From an uncultured Clostridia bacterium (GTDB taxonomy: Bacteria; Bacillota; Clostridia; Oscillospirales; Acutalibacteraceae), in NCBI GenBank assembly GCA_947165115.1, contig CAMUZD010000086.1, forward strand, positions 1-6,945: a DNA stretch of 6,945 bases, given 5' to 3'. The position numbers and the translations under genes were made by a program. The notes below the pieces were generated by a model. It worked only from the letters and a program-made list of their open reading frames with translations. It had not been told where the DNA came from and did no database searches. This document shows positions 1 through 4,662 of the stretch, in pieces; the first letter of the stretch is position 1; each line of letters starts with the position of its first letter.

Positions 1-250
1 TATCAGCACTCTCGGCAGCATCGACAGCGCACTTAACGAAATGGGCGCAGAGATCACCGAAGGCAGAAACACTGTTAAGCTTACCTACACAGACGCTTAT
101 CTTACCGCTAAGATTAAAGACGGCAAGATCATCGGCGGCACATGGCATTATCTTGTAAAGATCAATGTCGGCAATGCTAAGGGCAAGCTTGGTATCAGCA
201 TCACCCTCAAGAACATCAAGGCTGCTGTTGACTACAAGGTTGTTATCTGA
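1..250 (+). CDS. 3' end of an unrecognised protein gene (partial, cut by left edge)
   Basis: The reading frame is open from base 2 to a TGA at 248-250, giving 82 residues that start 'ISTLGSIDSALNEMGAEITE'. The first in-frame ATG (41) has no Shine-Dalgarno before it, and the frame stays open upstream of it, so I treat this as the C-terminus of a longer protein that begins outside the window. The visible part has a short helical-looking stretch followed by alternating polar and hydrophobic residues (LTAKIKDGKIIGGTWHYLVK, then several short strands ending in VDYKVVI). This suggests a beta-rich C-terminal domain. No cysteines, catalytic motif, membrane segment or sorting signal is visible. It is transcribed towards the ribosomal cluster and is closely followed by a strong terminator, which supports its being a real expressed gene. 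I do not recognise the family; a secreted or surface protein is possible but unproven. Confidence 0.7.
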   Translation, partial: ISTLGSIDSALNEMGAEITEGRNTVKLTYTDAYLTAKIKDGKIIGGTWHYLVKINVGNAKGKLGISITLKNIKAAVDYKVVI

Positions 251-267
251 CCGATATAAATAATTCC

Positions 268-299
268 GGCGCGGTTCATTGAACCGCGCCTTTCTTTTG
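268..299 (+). terminator. Rho-independent terminator of the left-edge plus-strand gene
   Basis: A perfect 10-bp inverted repeat, GGCGCGGTTC / GAACCGCGCC (268-277 and 281-290) with an ATT loop, is followed at once by TTTCTTTTG. It starts 17 nt after the TGA of the plus-strand gene. Read on the minus strand, the hairpin is followed by GGAATTATT with no T run, so it should act mainly in the plus direction. Confidence 0.9.
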
Positions 300-310
300 C
301 CTAAAGCATA

Positions 311-342
311 TTAAAACTCCTCACGGTTTCCCGTGAGGAGTT
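311..342 (-). terminator. Terminator of the ribosomal-protein / rpoA operon after rplQ
   Basis: A perfect 12-bp stem (arms 315-326 and 331-342) lies 17 nt after the rplQ stop. In the minus-strand RNA the loop is GAAA, closed by a G-C pair, which makes a GNRA tetraloop. The 3' arm runs into UUUU and then AAUAU, so the U tract is short but the stem is long. On the plus strand the same hairpin has a UUUC loop and is followed by a mixed T-rich stretch, so it could also serve as a backup terminator for the convergent gene. Confidence 0.8.
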
Positions 343-359
343 CTCTGTTATTATCTCAA

Positions 360-701
360 TCAGACCAGCTCGATGATGCACATCTCTGCTGCATCGCCCC
401 TGCGGGGACCGGTCTTGATTATACGGCAATAACCGCCGTTTACTTCCTTATACTTGGGAGCGATCTCATCAAAGAGCTTCTTGACTACGTCTTCTTTGGT
501 GACGTAAGCCAGAACCTTGCGCTTTGAGTTAAGGGAATCATCCTTGGCGATGGTGATCATTTTCTCAGCCATTGCGCGGACTTCCTGCGCTCTTGTAACG
601 GTGGTCTCTATTCTGCCGTTTTCCAAAAGATATGTGACAAGGCCTCTGAGCATCGCTTTGCGATGGTCGCTGCTGCGGCCGAGTTTTCTGGTTCCGGGCA
701 T
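360..701 (-). CDS. rplQ: 50S ribosomal protein L17
   Basis: This gene encodes bacterial ribosomal protein bL17, which binds 23S rRNA of the large subunit. The 113-residue product has the family's usual short length and opens with the hallmark N-terminus MPGTRKLGRSSDHRKAMLRG. It continues with LVTYLLENGRIETTVTRAQE (residues 21-40), the helical RNA-binding core, and ends in the basic GGYCRIIKTGPRRGDAAEM segment (89-107) typical of L17. The ATG at 699-701 has an AAGGAGT Shine-Dalgarno at 711-717, nine bases upstream. The gene starts 21 nt after the rpoA stop, the standard alpha-operon order, and is the last gene of the transcription unit, with a hairpin terminator 17 nt after its TGA. No truncation or odd residue is seen. 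Confidence 0.98.
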   Translation of the reverse strand: MPGTRKLGRSSDHRKAMLRGLVTYLLENGRIETTVTRAQEVRAMAEKMITIAKDDSLNSKRKVLAYVTKEDVVKKLFDEIAPKYKEVNGGYCRIIKTGPRRGDAAEMCIIELV

Positions 702-722
702 TCAGTTCACACTCCTTGTTAG

Positions 723-1673
723 TTAGTCGTCATCCCTGCGAAGGTCAAAGCCGAGTGAATTGAGCTTTGCAACAACTTCGTCAAGGGATTTTCTGCCGAG
801 GTTACGGACTTTCATCATTTCTTCTTCGGTCTTGGTAATAAGATCGCCGACAGTGTTATACTGGGCTCTCTTAAGGCAATTGAACGAACGCACAGACAGG
901 TCAAGTTCCTCAATGGTCATCTCAAGGACTTTTTCCTTTTCGTCATCCTGCTTAGTAACCATAACCTCTGTCTCATAGGCCTCATCCGAAAGAGTCCTGA
1001 AGAGGTCGAGATGCTCGTTGAGAATCTTGGCACCAAGAGATACGGCTTCCCTGGCTGTAATGGTTCCGTTTGTCCACACTTCAATAGTAAGCTTGTCAAA
1101 GTCAGTAATCTGACCGACACGTGTGTTCTCGACTGTGTAATTAACCTTTAATACCGGCGTATAGATCGAATCAATTGCGATAACGCCTATGATGGGCTTT
1201 AAGAGCTCCTTATTCTTTTCCGAAGAAACATATCCTCTGCCCTTATCACAGGTGAGCTCCATGCTGACGTGAGCGTCCTCATTAAGGGTGGCGATGTGCA
1301 GCTCGGGATTGAGGATTTCAACCTCTGAATCTGTCTTGATGTCACCGGCGGTGATTTCACCCTCGCCGGAAGCGCTGATATAAAGCGTCTTGGGACCTTC
1401 GCCGTTAATCTTCAGGATTATATCCTTCAGACTGAGAACGATTTCGGTAACGTCTTCCTTAACACCGGGGATGGTGCTGAATTCGTGAAGAACACCGTCA
1501 ATCTTAACAGATGTGATAGCGTATCCGGGTAAAGAGGAAAGAAGCACTCTTCTCAGGCTGTTGCCGAGAGTGCGGCCAAAGCCGGACTCAAGAGGAGAAA
1601 CTATAAATCTTCCGTATTTACCGTCGGCTGTGATTTCGGCAGTATCAATTCTGGGCTTTTCGATACCAATCAT
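723..1673 (-). CDS. rpoA: DNA-directed RNA polymerase subunit alpha
   Basis: RpoA dimerises to nucleate core RNA polymerase assembly, and its C-terminal domain contacts promoter UP elements and activators. The 316-residue product matches the usual length. The N-terminal assembly domain carries GFGRTLGNSLRRVLLSSLPG (residues 31-50) and a conserved segment around 51-83. A linker rich in Asp, Glu and Lys lies at about 241-256. The C-terminal domain carries LSVRSFNCLKRA (259-270) and RNLGRKSLDEV (about 289-301); R262 corresponds by motif to the DNA-contacting Arg265 of E. coli. The frame stays open up to another ATG at 1721, but that codon lacks a Shine-Dalgarno. The ATG at 1671-1673 has AAGGAGGG seven bases upstream and gives the family-typical MIGIEKPRI start, so I chose it. 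The gene is preceded by the longest non-coding gap in the cluster (111 nt, structured) and followed by rplQ after 21 nt. Confidence 0.98.
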   Translation of the reverse strand: MIGIEKPRIDTAEITADGKYGRFIVSPLESGFGRTLGNSLRRVLLSSLPGYAITSVKIDGVLHEFSTIPGVKEDVTEIVLSLKDIILKINGEGPKTLYISASGEGEITAGDIKTDSEVEILNPELHIATLNEDAHVSMELTCDKGRGYVSSEKNKELLKPIIGVIAIDSIYTPVLKVNYTVENTRVGQITDFDKLTIEVWTNGTITAREAVSLGAKILNEHLDLFRTLSDEAYETEVMVTKQDDEKEKVLEMTIEELDLSVRSFNCLKRAQYNTVGDLITKTEEEMMKVRNLGRKSLDEVVAKLNSLGFDLRRDDD

Positions 1674-1680
1674 TTCAAAA

Positions 1681-1688
1681 CCCTCCTT
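1681..1688 (-). promoter_or_regulatory. rpoA ribosome binding site (decides the start)
   Basis: The minus strand reads AAGGAGGG seven bases before the ATG at 1671-1673. It fixes the rpoA start there and not at the in-frame ATG at 1721. Its AAGG is also the right half of the 12-bp palindrome CCTTATATAAGG (1685-1696), so the site could be partly paired in the mRNA. Confidence 0.9.
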
Positions 1689-1695
1689 ATATAAG

Positions 1696-1712
1696 GCAGG
1701 AATAATTCCTGC
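1696..1712 (-). promoter_or_regulatory. Hairpin just upstream of the rpoA Shine-Dalgarno
   Basis: In the minus-strand transcript GCAGGAA-TTA-TTCCTGC forms a perfect 7-bp stem with a 3-nt loop, seven bases upstream of the rpoA ribosome binding site. Its 3' arm can alternatively pair with the ribosome binding site: CCTT with AAGG, extended past one mismatch by CCT with GGG. The two pairings cannot coexist. A regulatory role for rpoA translation is inference. Confidence 0.5.
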
Positions 1713-1723
1713 TGTAAGCATTC

Positions 1724-1776
1724 AAAAAAACGTCTGATAAGCGCCTTTGTGTATGCCCGTAAAGGGCACACACGGC
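1724..1776 (-). promoter_or_regulatory. Long hairpin and T7 run in the rpsD-rpoA gap (possible attenuator or processing site)
   Basis: In the minus-strand transcript GTGTGTGCCC pairs with GGGCATACAC (arms 1764-1773 and 1749-1758, loop UUUAC). This gives ten pairs including one G-U. Outer GCC/GGC pairs add three more past an AAA bulge. The wobble is G-U only on the minus-strand RNA (A-C on the plus strand), consistent with a function as minus-strand RNA. A run of seven T lies 12 nt downstream of the outer stem (1724-1730), too far for a canonical intrinsic terminator. Partial termination, a protein-binding site or an RNA-processing site between rpsD and rpoA are possible. Confidence 0.45.
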
Positions 1777-1784
1777 ATCTTTTA

Positions 1785-2387
1785 TTATTTGGAATAAAGC
1801 TCGACGATAAGATGTTCCTCAACCTCAAAGTCGATGTCGTCCCTTGCGGGCATGGCAACGATTTTGCCTGAGATTCCATCTTCATTCTTTTCAATCCACT
1901 TCGGAACGAGAACTACGGGTGCGTTCTCACCGGTAAGGGAAGTGAAGAGAGCGTTGGTCTTGCTCTTTTCGCAGATAGCAATTACTTCACCGGGCTTAAC
2001 AAGGTATGACGGGATGTCAACGCGCTTGCCGTTAACGGTGAAATGACCGTGGTTAACAAGCTGCCTTGCCTGGCGGCGGGTTGCTGCAAATCCGAGACGG
2101 AAAACAACATTATCGAGACGGCGCTCGCAGAGAATGAGGAGATTCTCGCCTGCTTTACCCTGCATTTTGGTTGCCTTCTCATAATATGAAGCAAACTGCT
2201 TTTCAAGAATGCCGTAAACAAACTTAACCTTCTGCTTCTCGTTATACTGCACTGCATATTCGGATTTCTTTCTTCTCATCTGGCCCTTGGGGTTGCGGAA
2301 AGTATCCTTGCCCTTGTAACCCATTACCTGGGGAGAAAGGCCGAGTGCCTTACAACGCTTGGCTATAGGCTGCATATTTCTTGCCAT
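1785..2387 (-). CDS. rpsD: 30S ribosomal protein S4 (cysteine-poor, zinc-independent type)
   Basis: uS4 is a primary 16S rRNA-binding protein that nucleates assembly of the small-subunit body and lines the mRNA entry channel; in several bacteria it also represses its own operon. The 200-residue product has the expected length. The N-terminal part (about 1-85) reads MARNMQPIAKRCKALGLSPQ and keeps one cysteine (C12), so the four-cysteine zinc site of the C+ S4 type is absent; this form is familiar to me from Clostridia. The S4 RNA-binding domain spans about 88-150, with RRLDNVVFRLGFAATRRQAR (89-108) and VNHGHFTVNGKRVDIPSYLV (111-130). The ATG at 2385-2387 follows AAGGAGGA (2396-2403) with 8-base spacing. 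It lies 23 nt after rpsK, and an unusually long 111-nt gap separates it from rpoA. Confidence 0.98.
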   Translation of the reverse strand: MARNMQPIAKRCKALGLSPQVMGYKGKDTFRNPKGQMRRKKSEYAVQYNEKQKVKFVYGILEKQFASYYEKATKMQGKAGENLLILCERRLDNVVFRLGFAATRRQARQLVNHGHFTVNGKRVDIPSYLVKPGEVIAICEKSKTNALFTSLTGENAPVVLVPKWIEKNEDGISGKIVAMPARDDIDFEVEEHLIVELYSK

Positions 2388-2410
2388 TTAGTGAATCCTC
2401 CTTCTTCAGA

Positions 2411-2812
2411 TTATACGCGTCTTCTCTTGGGCGGGCGGCATCCGTTGTGAGGAATGGGAGTAACATCCTTGATCATGTTGACTTCGAGACCGGCGGTCTG
2501 AAGTGCTCTGATTGCCGCTTCACGTCCCTGACCGGGGCCCTTGACATAAACTTCAACAGTCTTCATGCCGTGGTCGATAGCGATCTTTGCCGCTGTCTCG
2601 GCTGCGGTCTGAGCTGCGAACGGAGTGGACTTCTTTGATCCTCTGAAGCCCATTTCACCGGCGCTTGCCCATGAAACTGCGTTGCCCTGAGTGTCAGTGA
2701 TAGTGACGATAGTGTTGTTAAAGGTGGATTGGATATGGGCTGCGCCGCGCTCAATATTCTTGCGCTCACGGCGTTTGCGGGTGCCTGTGGTTTTCTTTGC
2801 TGCTTTAGCCAT
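2411..2812 (-). CDS. rpsK: 30S ribosomal protein S11
   Basis: uS11 binds 16S rRNA in the small-subunit platform and helps shape the E-site region. The 133-residue product is full length. A basic N-terminal tail (AAKKTTGTRKRRERKNIERG, about 4-23) precedes the conserved core AAHIQSTFNNTIVTITDTQG (24-43), then WASAGEMGFRGSKKSTPFAA (48-67) and YVKGPGQGREAAIRAL (89-104). It ends in the near-universal PHNGCRPPKRRRV. The ATG at 2810-2812 has AAGGAGGA at 2817-2824. It sits 15 nt after rpsM and 23 nt before rpsD, the normal alpha-operon order, so co-transcription is very likely. Nothing is unusual in the sequence. Confidence 0.98.
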   Translation of the reverse strand: MAKAAKKTTGTRKRRERKNIERGAAHIQSTFNNTIVTITDTQGNAVSWASAGEMGFRGSKKSTPFAAQTAAETAAKIAIDHGMKTVEVYVKGPGQGREAAIRALQTAGLEVNMIKDVTPIPHNGCRPPKRRRV

Positions 2813-2827
2813 AATATCCTCCTTGAA

Positions 2828-3196
2828 TTATTTCTTCTTATTTGCGATGGTCTTCTTGGGACCTTTGCGGGTTCTTGCGTTTGTCTTGGAACGCTGGCCT
2901 CTTACGGGGAGACCCTTGCGGTGACGGACACCGCGGTAGCAGCCGATTTCGATAAGTCTCTTGATATCGAAAGCTGTTTCTCTGCGAAGATCACCTTCAA
3001 CCTTGACATTGTGGTCAATGTATTCACGAAGCTTCGAAACGTCGTCTTCGGTCATATCCTTGACTCTGAGGTCGGGATCAACGCCGGTTGCTGCAATAAT
3101 GTCGCTTGCTGTTTTGCGACCGATGCCGTAGATATAAGTGAGAGCGATCTCTATTCTCTTATCTCTGGGCAGGTCAACACCTGATATACGCGCCAT
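2828..3196 (-). CDS. rpsM: 30S ribosomal protein S13
   Basis: uS13 sits in the head of the small subunit, bridges to the large subunit and touches P-site tRNA through its C-terminal tail. The 122-residue product begins MARISGVDLPRDKRIEIALT and includes the YIYGIGRKTA turn (21-30) of the helix-two-turn-helix fold. The conserved basic segment YRGVRHRKGLPVRGQRSKTN (87-106) precedes ARTRKG and a lysine-rich tail ending NKKK. The ATG at 3194-3196 follows GGAGGTG (3207-3213) with 10-base spacing. The 36-nt gap after rpmJ holds only this ribosome binding site as far as I can see. Length and motifs are typical, with no odd residues. Confidence 0.98.
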   Translation of the reverse strand: MARISGVDLPRDKRIEIALTYIYGIGRKTASDIIAATGVDPDLRVKDMTEDDVSKLREYIDHNVKVEGDLRRETAFDIKRLIEIGCYRGVRHRKGLPVRGQRSKTNARTRKGPKKTIANKKK

Positions 3197-3232
3197 TTGT
3201 CAGTTGCACCTCCAAATTCGGTTTCGTCGGGA

Positions 3233-3346
3233 TTAACCCTGACGCTGTTTGTGCTTGGGATTTTCACAGATAACCATTACTTTTCCCTTGCGCTTGATGA
3301 TTTTGCATTTTTCGCACATTTTCTTAACAGAAGGTCTGACTTTCAT
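3233..3346 (-). CDS. rpmJ: 50S ribosomal protein L36 (zinc-ribbon type)
   Basis: This short gene of 37 codons plus TAA encodes bL36, a small 23S rRNA-binding protein of the large subunit. The translation begins MKVRPSVKKMCEKCKIIKRK and ends in CENPKHKQRQG. It keeps the full zinc-ribbon set C11, C14, C27 and H32 (spacing CX2C-X12-CX4H), so it is the zinc-binding C+ form. The ATG at 3344-3346 has GGAGG at 3356-3360 with 9-base spacing. It lies between infA (20-nt gap) and rpsM (36-nt gap), the standard position in Gram-positive bacteria. Family, length and context all agree. Confidence 0.97.
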   Translation of the reverse strand: MKVRPSVKKMCEKCKIIKRKGKVMVICENPKHKQRQG

Positions 3347-3366
3347 ATTAGAATACCTCCTTGATT

Positions 3367-3585
3367 TTACTTAGAGCGCCATGTGATACGGCCCTTTGAA
3401 AGGTCGTATGGCGACATTTCCACTGTAACCTTATCTCCGGGAAGGATGCGGATGTAGTTCATCCTGAGCTTGCCGGAAATATGTGCCATAATTCTGTGAC
3501 CGTTTTCCAGTTCAACCTGGAAGGTCGCGTTCGGTAACGCTTCAACCACGGTTCCTTCGATTTCGATCATGTCCTGCTTCGACAT
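3367..3585 (-). CDS. infA: Translation initiation factor IF-1
   Basis: IF-1 occupies the ribosomal A site during initiation and works with IF-2 and IF-3 to place initiator tRNA. The 72-residue product is exactly the usual bacterial size. It forms a single S1-like OB-fold, visible as MSKQDMIEIEGTVVEALPNA, then VELENGHRIMAHISGKLRMN (24-43), YIRILPGDKVTVEMSPYDLS (44-63) and KGRITWRSK at the end, all close to the family consensus. The ATG at 3583-3585 follows AGGAGGTG (3591-3598). It lies 19 nt after the KOW-domain gene and 20 nt before rpmJ, the common map-KOW-infA-rpmJ-rpsM order of Firmicutes. Confidence 0.98.
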   Translation of the reverse strand: MSKQDMIEIEGTVVEALPNATFQVELENGHRIMAHISGKLRMNYIRILPGDKVTVEMSPYDLSKGRITWRSK

Positions 3586-3604
3586 AACAACACCTCCTGA
3601 TCGT

Positions 3605-3850
3605 TCATTTTAATCCGTTTTTCACACACGCGAGCGCTTTTTTCAGCGCCCTGTCGCTCCTCATTTCATCCTCGGTAAGGATTCTTGCGAGCGGCTCTAT
3701 ATGGCGTATGTTTTTTCTTTTCGGTCTGCCGAGGGGACGTTCTTTACCGTCGCAGACTTGGGCGGTTTTATCATCCGCCGAAATTACGGCGAGCAGATAT
3801 CCGCTGTCTCTGCCTGCGAGACTTCTGACCACTCTGCCTTTTTCAAGCAT
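3605..3850 (-). CDS. KOW-domain RNA-binding protein (L14e-like), map-infA type
   Basis: The 81-residue product resembles the small KOW/L14e-like proteins that many Firmicutes encode between map and infA. The N-terminal KOW-like strand-turn-strand is KGRVVRSLAGRDSGYLLAVI (4-23). A second basic stretch, DGKERPLGRPKRKNIRHIEP (34-53), is followed by a helical acidic then basic tail. The family is taken to bind RNA or the ribosome, but a precise role is not established to my knowledge. The ATG at 3848-3850 has AGGAG (3859-3863) with 8-base spacing, and that ribosome binding site overlaps the TAG of map, which suggests translational coupling. There are two cysteines (C33, C75) and no zinc motif. 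The assignment rests on position, size and motif; the exact family name should be treated as likely, not certain. Confidence 0.85.
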   Translation of the reverse strand: MLEKGRVVRSLAGRDSGYLLAVISADDKTAQVCDGKERPLGRPKRKNIRHIEPLARILTEDEMRSDRALKKALACVKNGLK

Positions 3851-3861
3851 CTCTCATTCTC

Positions 3862-4611
3862 CTATATCTGTGTGAGAATGACGGGACCGTTTGAAGTGAT
3901 GGCGATCGTATGCTCAAAATGAGCCGACGGTTTTCCGTCTCCGGTTTTTATCGTCCAGCCGTCGGGCAGCTGTCTGATTCTTGCAGTGCCCATGTTTATC
4001 ATGGGCTCTATGGCTATTGTCATGCCGGCCTGCAGGCGCACGCCTCTGCCGGGGGTTCCGTAGTTCGGAACACTGGGGTCTTCATGCATAACTCTTCCGC
4101 AGCCGTGACCTGTGAATTCGCGGACCACGGAGAAGCCTCTCTCCTCGCAATACCTTTGGATTGCTGAGCCGATGTCGCCGATTCTGTTGCCTGCGACAGC
4201 CATTTTGATTCCCTCGTAAAGAGATTCTCTTGTGGCGTCACACAGCCGCTGTGCTTCGGGCGAAATCTCGCCCGCCGCAAATGTGGCAGCATTATCTCCG
4301 ACAAAGCCCTTGAAGGTAGCACCGGTATCAACGGAGACGATATCGCCCTCCTGAATGATACGGCTCTTGCTCGGGATGCCGTGAATGACCTCGTCATTTA
4401 TGGAAATGCATGATGCAGCGGGGAATCCGTTGTAGCCGAGAAACGTGGGGACCGCCCCGTGTTTCACGATATATTCGTGGGCTACCGAATCAACATACGC
4501 GGTTGAAACACCGGGTTTGACCGCTTCGCCCGCCGCTTTCAATGCTCCGGCGGCAATTTTGCACGCCTCCATCATCTGCTTTAATTCGCTTGATGTTTTG
4601 AGCTCTATCAT
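3862..4611 (-). CDS. map: Methionine aminopeptidase, type I
   Basis: This enzyme removes the initiator methionine from nascent proteins when the second residue is small; it acts in the cytosol at the ribosomal exit. The 249-residue product is the standard type Ia length with the pita-bread fold. All five metal ligands can be read: D95 (VSVDTGA), D106 (FVGDNAA), H169 (TGHGCG), E202 (IAIEPM) and E233 (HFEHTI). The substrate-contacting histidines H77 (EVIHGIP) and H176 (VMHEDP) are also present. There is no N-terminal zinc-finger or SH3-binding extension. The ATG at 4609-4611 follows GGAGG (4618-4622). It lies 51 nt after secY, where adk is often found in Firmicutes, and 11 nt before the KOW-domain gene. 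The enzyme appears complete. Confidence 0.98.
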   Translation of the reverse strand: MIELKTSSELKQMMEACKIAAGALKAAGEAVKPGVSTAYVDSVAHEYIVKHGAVPTFLGYNGFPAASCISINDEVIHGIPSKSRIIQEGDIVSVDTGATFKGFVGDNAATFAAGEISPEAQRLCDATRESLYEGIKMAVAGNRIGDIGSAIQRYCEERGFSVVREFTGHGCGRVMHEDPSVPNYGTPGRGVRLQAGMTIAIEPMINMGTARIRQLPDGWTIKTGDGKPSAHFEHTIAITSNGPVILTQI

Positions 4612-4661
4612 GCTGTTCCTCCGAGTTTAACGAGCAGCTTTCTGCTCCAACGGGCTTCCAT
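4608..4661 (-). other. Possible 17-codon mini-ORF filling the secY-map gap
   Basis: One base after the secY TAA an ATG opens a frame encoding MEARWSRKLLVKLGGTA. It ends in a TGA that overlaps the map ATG in the ATGA arrangement, so the 51-nt gap is fully spanned. The nearest Shine-Dalgarno-like string, AAGGGA, is about 13 bases upstream, which is weak. The frame could be chance, or a short coupling peptide that carries ribosomes from secY into map. It contains the map ribosome binding site and a 6-bp hairpin (4632-4647, GAGCAG-AAAG-CTGCTC in the transcript). No similarity to adenylate kinase is visible. Confidence 0.2.
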
Positions 4662-4662
4662 A

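Noticed and set aside
41..250. A complete 69-residue gene starting at the ATG at 41
   Set aside because: There is no Shine-Dalgarno, and the frame is open to the window edge, so it is more likely the end of a larger gene.
1674..1721. A longer rpoA starting at the ATG at 1719-1721
   Set aside because: No ribosome binding site precedes that ATG, the extra 16 residues are not family-like and are encoded by the hairpin region, and the ATG at 1671-1673 has an ideal AAGGAGGG.
1724..1776. A canonical intrinsic terminator between rpsD and rpoA
   Set aside because: The T7 run is 12 nt away from the hairpin, not adjacent to it, so it does not meet the standard pattern; it is kept only as a possible attenuator or processing element.
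1674..1784. An internal promoter for rpoA
   Set aside because: I scanned the minus strand for -35/-10 pairs at 16-18 nt spacing and found no convincing match; the TATATAA sits next to the ribosome binding site and lacks a -35.
2729..3184. A 151-codon open frame on the plus strand opposite rpsM and rpsK
   Set aside because: It lies entirely antisense to two clear ribosomal protein genes, has no Shine-Dalgarno or family resemblance, and is best explained by the codon bias of the genes beneath it.
4020..4397. A 125-codon frame within map on the minus strand in another frame
   Set aside because: It overlaps map fully, and the map product has every catalytic residue, so this frame is a shadow.
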